From the NCBI GenBank assembly GCA_026874595.1, contig CM049309.1:67934926-67998925 (forward strand): DNA of 64,000 bases, given 5' to 3'. A program made the position numbers and the translations under genes. This document shows, in pieces, positions 60,285 to 64,000 of the stretch. The notes beneath the pieces were generated by a model. It saw nothing but the letters and a program-made list of their open reading frames with translations, did no database searches and was not told the DNA's origin. Position 1 is the stretch's first letter. Each line of letters starts with the position of its first letter. Source of the DNA: Sipunculus nudus. Its lineage: Eukaryota; Annelida; Sipuncula; Golfingiida; Sipunculidae.

Positions 60285-63200
60285 AGCTCAGCTGACTGAA
60301 AGTCATCTGAGCTATAGCGATCACTCTTTGTCCGTCGTCCGTCTGTCCGTCTGTCTGTCTGTCCGTCTGTCCGTCTGTCCGTCCGTTAACCAGGCACAAA
60401 TCGTAACCGCTGGACCTAGAACCTTGTAACTTGGGATTCTGAGAGGTCCATAAAAAATCTCCTTGGAAACCAGAAATTAGGTCTCTGTTACCCATATCCT
60501 TTGAGCTATGTGGCCCCAAAGTACCCCCCAGAAAAGTCAAAAATTTCATACAAAAACTTCAATACCTCAATAACTACCTCACTGATGGTCATGATTTTTG
60601 GCATACATATTGATCATGAGATGTTACATCACTTCCTGCAGACTGGTGGCGCCACCTGTATTTTTCGATTTTTTACGAATTTTTTTCTCTATTTTTGAGA
60701 CCTTTAAAAATGTGAACATCTGTTAACAAGGCACAAATCATTGAGACTGGACTTAGAATCTTAATTCTTGACACACTCAGAGGTCCATGAAAAATCTCCT
60801 TGGAAACCAGAAATTAGGTCTCTGTTACTCATATCCTTCAAGCTATGGGGCCCCAAAGTACCCCCCAGAAAAGTCAAAAATTTCATACAAAAACTTCAAT
60901 ACCTCAATAACTACCTCACTGATGGTCATGATTTTTGGCATACATATTGATCATGAGATGTTTCATCAGTTTCTGCAGACTGGTGGTGCCACCTGTATTT
61001 TTCAGTTTTTATGAAATTTTTCTCTATTTTTGAGACCTTTAAAGATATGAACATCTGTTAACAGGGCACAAATCATAAAAACTGGACCAAGAATCTTCAT
61101 TCTTGACACACAGGGAGACCCATGAAAAGTCTCCATGGAAACCTGAAATTAGGTCTCTGTTACCCATATTCTTTAAATTGTTTGGCTCCAAAATACCCCC
61201 CCCCCCAGAATAATGGAAAATTTCATACAAAAACTGCAGTATCTCAATAACTACAACACTGATGGTCATGATTTTCGGCATACATATTGATCATGAGCTG
61301 TTCCATCAGTTTCTGCAGACTGGGTGCGCCACCTCTATTTTTTTTCAAATTTTTACGAATTTTTTCTCTTTTTTTGAGACCTTTAAAGATGTGGTTATCT
61401 GTCAACAGGGTACAAATCGCAACAACTGGACCTAGAATCTTCATTCTTGTCATGCAAGGAGGCCCATGAAAAGTGCCTGTGGAAACTTGAAATTAGGTCT
61501 CTGTTACCCATATCCTTCAAGCTATAGGACTCCTAAGTATCCCTCAGAATAATGGACAATTTGATACAAAAGCTGAAGTATCTGAACAACTAATGGGGAG
61601 ATCACCATGATTCTTTGCATAGATATTGACCATTAAGTGTTTTTATTAGTTTCTGCAGACTGGTGGAGCCACCTGTATTTTTGTATCCGCCAAAACGAAG
61701 TTACTATGTTTTTGACCTGGTTCCTCCGCCGCCGCCGCGTTCGTTTCCAGAGAGCTCCTCGGAAACTAATGGACCGATTTTTCCGAAACTTACACCAATT
61801 ATTGGGTCACATGTGAACTGGTGCCTAACCAATTTGTGTTGACCTCTGACCTTTCCTCTCTATCCAGTGTCCATTTGTGGGTCTGTTTCCACTCATAAAC
61901 CCTCATATCTCGGGAACCGTTTGACCGATCAGGAAATAAAATTTATACAAACGTAGCCCTTGGATTGCTTTATAACATACACAAAAAATGGTGGCGCCAC
62001 CTGTAACCATGTTTGCACAGTGTCCATCTGTTCATCTGCCTTGTGTTAAAATCACTCATATCTCTGCAGTGAATTGACTAATTCACCTGAAATTTGTCAT
62101 GCGTATACATCCTGGATAGCTGTCTTGATTTTATGACAGGTGGGGCCACCTACATTCACTTTAAAGCTGATGACATCCAAGCTCATATCTTGGGAACCGT
62201 TTGACCGATCAGGAAATAAAATTTATACAAATATAATCCTTGGATTGCTTTATAACATACACAGAAAATGATGGCGCCACCTGTAACCATGTTTGCACAG
62301 TGTCCATCTGTTCATCTGCCTTGGGTTAAAATCACTCATATCTCTGCAGTGAATTGACTAATTCACCTGAAATTCGTCATGCGTATACATCCTGGATATT
62401 TCTCTTGATTTTATGACAGGTGGCGCCACCTACATTCACGTTCACGCTGATGACATCCAAGCTCATATCTTGGGAACCGTTTGACCGATCAGGAAATAAA
62501 ATTTATGCAAAAGTAGCCCTTTGATAGCTCTGTAACATACACAAAAATGGTGGCGCCACCTGTAACCATGTTTGCACAGTGTCCATCTGTTCATCTGCTT
62601 TGGGTTAAAATCACTCATATCTCTGCAGTGAATTGACTAATTCACCTGAATTTTGTCATGCATATACATCCTGGATAGCTTTCTTGATTTTATGACAGGG
62701 GGCACCACCTACATTTACTTTCACGCTGATGACATCCAAGCTCATATCTCGGGAACCGTTTGACCGATCAGGAAATAAAATTTAGCATGTGTATAGATCT
62801 CACATAGCTCTTTATCATACGCAAAACTGGTGGCGCCACCTGCAACCATTTTTGCACAGCGTCTGTCTGTTCATCTGCCTTGTGTTAAAATCACTCATAT
62901 CTCTGCAGTGAATTGACTAATTCACCTGAAATTCGTCATGCGTATACATCCTGGATAGCTGTCTTGATTTTATGACAGGTGGTGCCACCTACATTCACTT
63001 TAACGCTGATGACATCCAAGCTCATATCTTGGGAACCGTTTGACCGATCAGGAAATAAAATTTATACAAATATAATCCTTGGATTGCTTTATAACATACA
63101 CAAAAAATGGTGGCGCCACCTGTAACCATGTTTGCACAGTGTCCATCTGTTCATCTGCCTTGGGTTAAAATCACTCATATCTCTGCAGTGAATTGACTAA

Positions 63201-64000
63201 TTCACCTGAAATTTGTCATGCATATACATCCTGGATAGCTTTCTTGATTTTATGACAGGGGGCACCACCTACATTTACATTCACGCTGATGACATCCAAG
63301 CTCATATCTCGGGAACCGTTTGACCGATCAGGAAATAAAATTTAGCATGTGTATAGATCTCACATAGCTCTTTATCATATGCAAAACTGGTGGCGCCACC
63401 TGCAACCATTTTTGCACAGCGTCTGTCTGTTAGTCTGCCGTGGCCTAAAATCACTCATTTCTCTGCAGTGGTTCGACATAACTGCCTAAAATGTTGCAGG
63501 TTTATACATCGTGGACAGCTTTCTTGATTTATGACAGGTGGCGCCACCTACATTCTAGTTAACGCTGCACACATCCAAGCTCATATCTCAGGAACCATTT
63601 GACCGATTGGGCCAAAATTGTGCATGTGTTTAGATCTCACATAGGTCTTTATCATACACAAATCTGGAGGGGTCACCTGCAAAGATTTTTGCACAGTGTT
63701 TGTCTGTTTGTCTGTCATGGGCAAAATTCGTTCATATACATGTAGTTGTTTGACTTTTCTGCCTAAAATTTTGCAGGTGTTTACAACTTGGACAGCTTTC
63801 TGGATTTGTGGTAGGTGGCACAACCTACATACACATTTAGGCTGCAGACATCCATGCTAATATGCAACATACCTCACTCTATTTCCCCTTGCCACTCAAT
63901 CCATGCCTCACTTCACCCATTCCACTCTGATTTTGGCGGATACATGTAGTCACTTGTCGGTTACCCGTATTCTAGTTTTTAAAGTTTACACATTTTTTCT
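60285..64000 (+). mobile_element. Helentron-like element, family A, copy 3, interrupted by family B
   Basis: Begins AGCTCAGCTGACT, then GAA, then AGTCATCTGAGCT: a near-perfect 13-bp hairpin (one mismatch), the best preserved 5' end of this family here. A GTCCGTCTG run follows, then four tandem units of about 337 bp (anchor GTACCCCCCAG at 60521, 60858, 61193 and, decayed, 61537). Family B copy 4 (61683-63975) interrupts it. The 3' end is beyond the window. Confidence 0.65.
61683..63975 (+). mobile_element. Helentron-like element, family B, copy 4, longest array
   Basis: Starts GTATCCGCCAAAACGAAG, with a shortened 5' hairpin, and ends GGCGGATACATGTAG, CCGTATTCTAG before TTTTT. It carries about seven 280-bp dimer units (CTCATATCTCGGGAACCG near 61902, 62181, 62460, 62741, 63020, 63301, 63580), each with two palindrome sites. 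2293 bp. Adjacent units are more alike than units of other copies, suggesting local array expansion. Confidence 0.82.

Overview
This is an animal nuclear genome window: AT-rich, intron-rich, and dense in non-autonomous transposons. A bivalve mollusc or a close lophotrochozoan is the best guess. That rests on the repeat style (hairpin-ended elements opening with GTCCGTC runs, and elements with GGGGCAT ends), which I know from mollusc genomes; I could not search a database.

The window holds one clear protein-coding gene, on the + strand. It is the 5' portion of a FACIT-type collagen most like the type IX alpha-1 chain. I can place 16 exons (one of them a 30-bp candidate) from 18018 to 59655, about 1.32 kb of coding sequence. 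The first six exons, counting the candidate, encode an N-terminal thrombospondin-N/laminin-G-like (NC4-like) domain and its linker. A Cys-containing hinge (CTIACPPG) follows, then Gly-X-Y exons of 54, 108, 51, 60 and 63 bp, all in phase 0. The signal-peptide exon was not found; it should lie upstream of 18018. The gene runs off the right edge. All convincing exons have AG/GT borders and compatible phases.

Region by region. 1-14.4 kb: non-coding, with scattered old repeats, including a tRNA-related SINE at about 8.2 and 12.2-12.7 kb and a dispersed repeat pair at 5.8 and 10.0 kb. 14.48-14.64 kb: a promoter-like cluster (X-box-like sites and a TATA box). 18-27 kb: exons 2-4 of the gene, with a Helentron-like element, an inverted second-family copy, and an intronic NFI/CCAAT/forkhead motif cluster. 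28.7-31.7 kb: a 255-bp tandem repeat split by a 1.9-kb Helentron-like element that itself carries another insertion. 33.8-36.8 kb: one Helentron-like element nested in another. 37.6-39.2 kb: a 51-bp minisatellite and another such element. 45.7-47.5 kb: a TA microsatellite and a pyrimidine-rich 61-bp satellite. 50.2-59.7 kb: the collagen exons, including a 26-copy, 56-bp minisatellite built from the 3' end of a collagen exon plus its own 5' splice site. 58.6-64 kb: more nested Helentron-like repeats.

The strongest observations are the splice-donor minisatellite at 54.3-55.8 kb, a shared terminal architecture (inverted ends, 3' hairpin, CTAG, insertion at T|T) across several otherwise unrelated repeat families with empty-site proof of nesting, a GGTGGCGCCACC palindrome shared between families, and transposon-borne nuclear-receptor-like AGGTCA direct repeats inside collagen introns.
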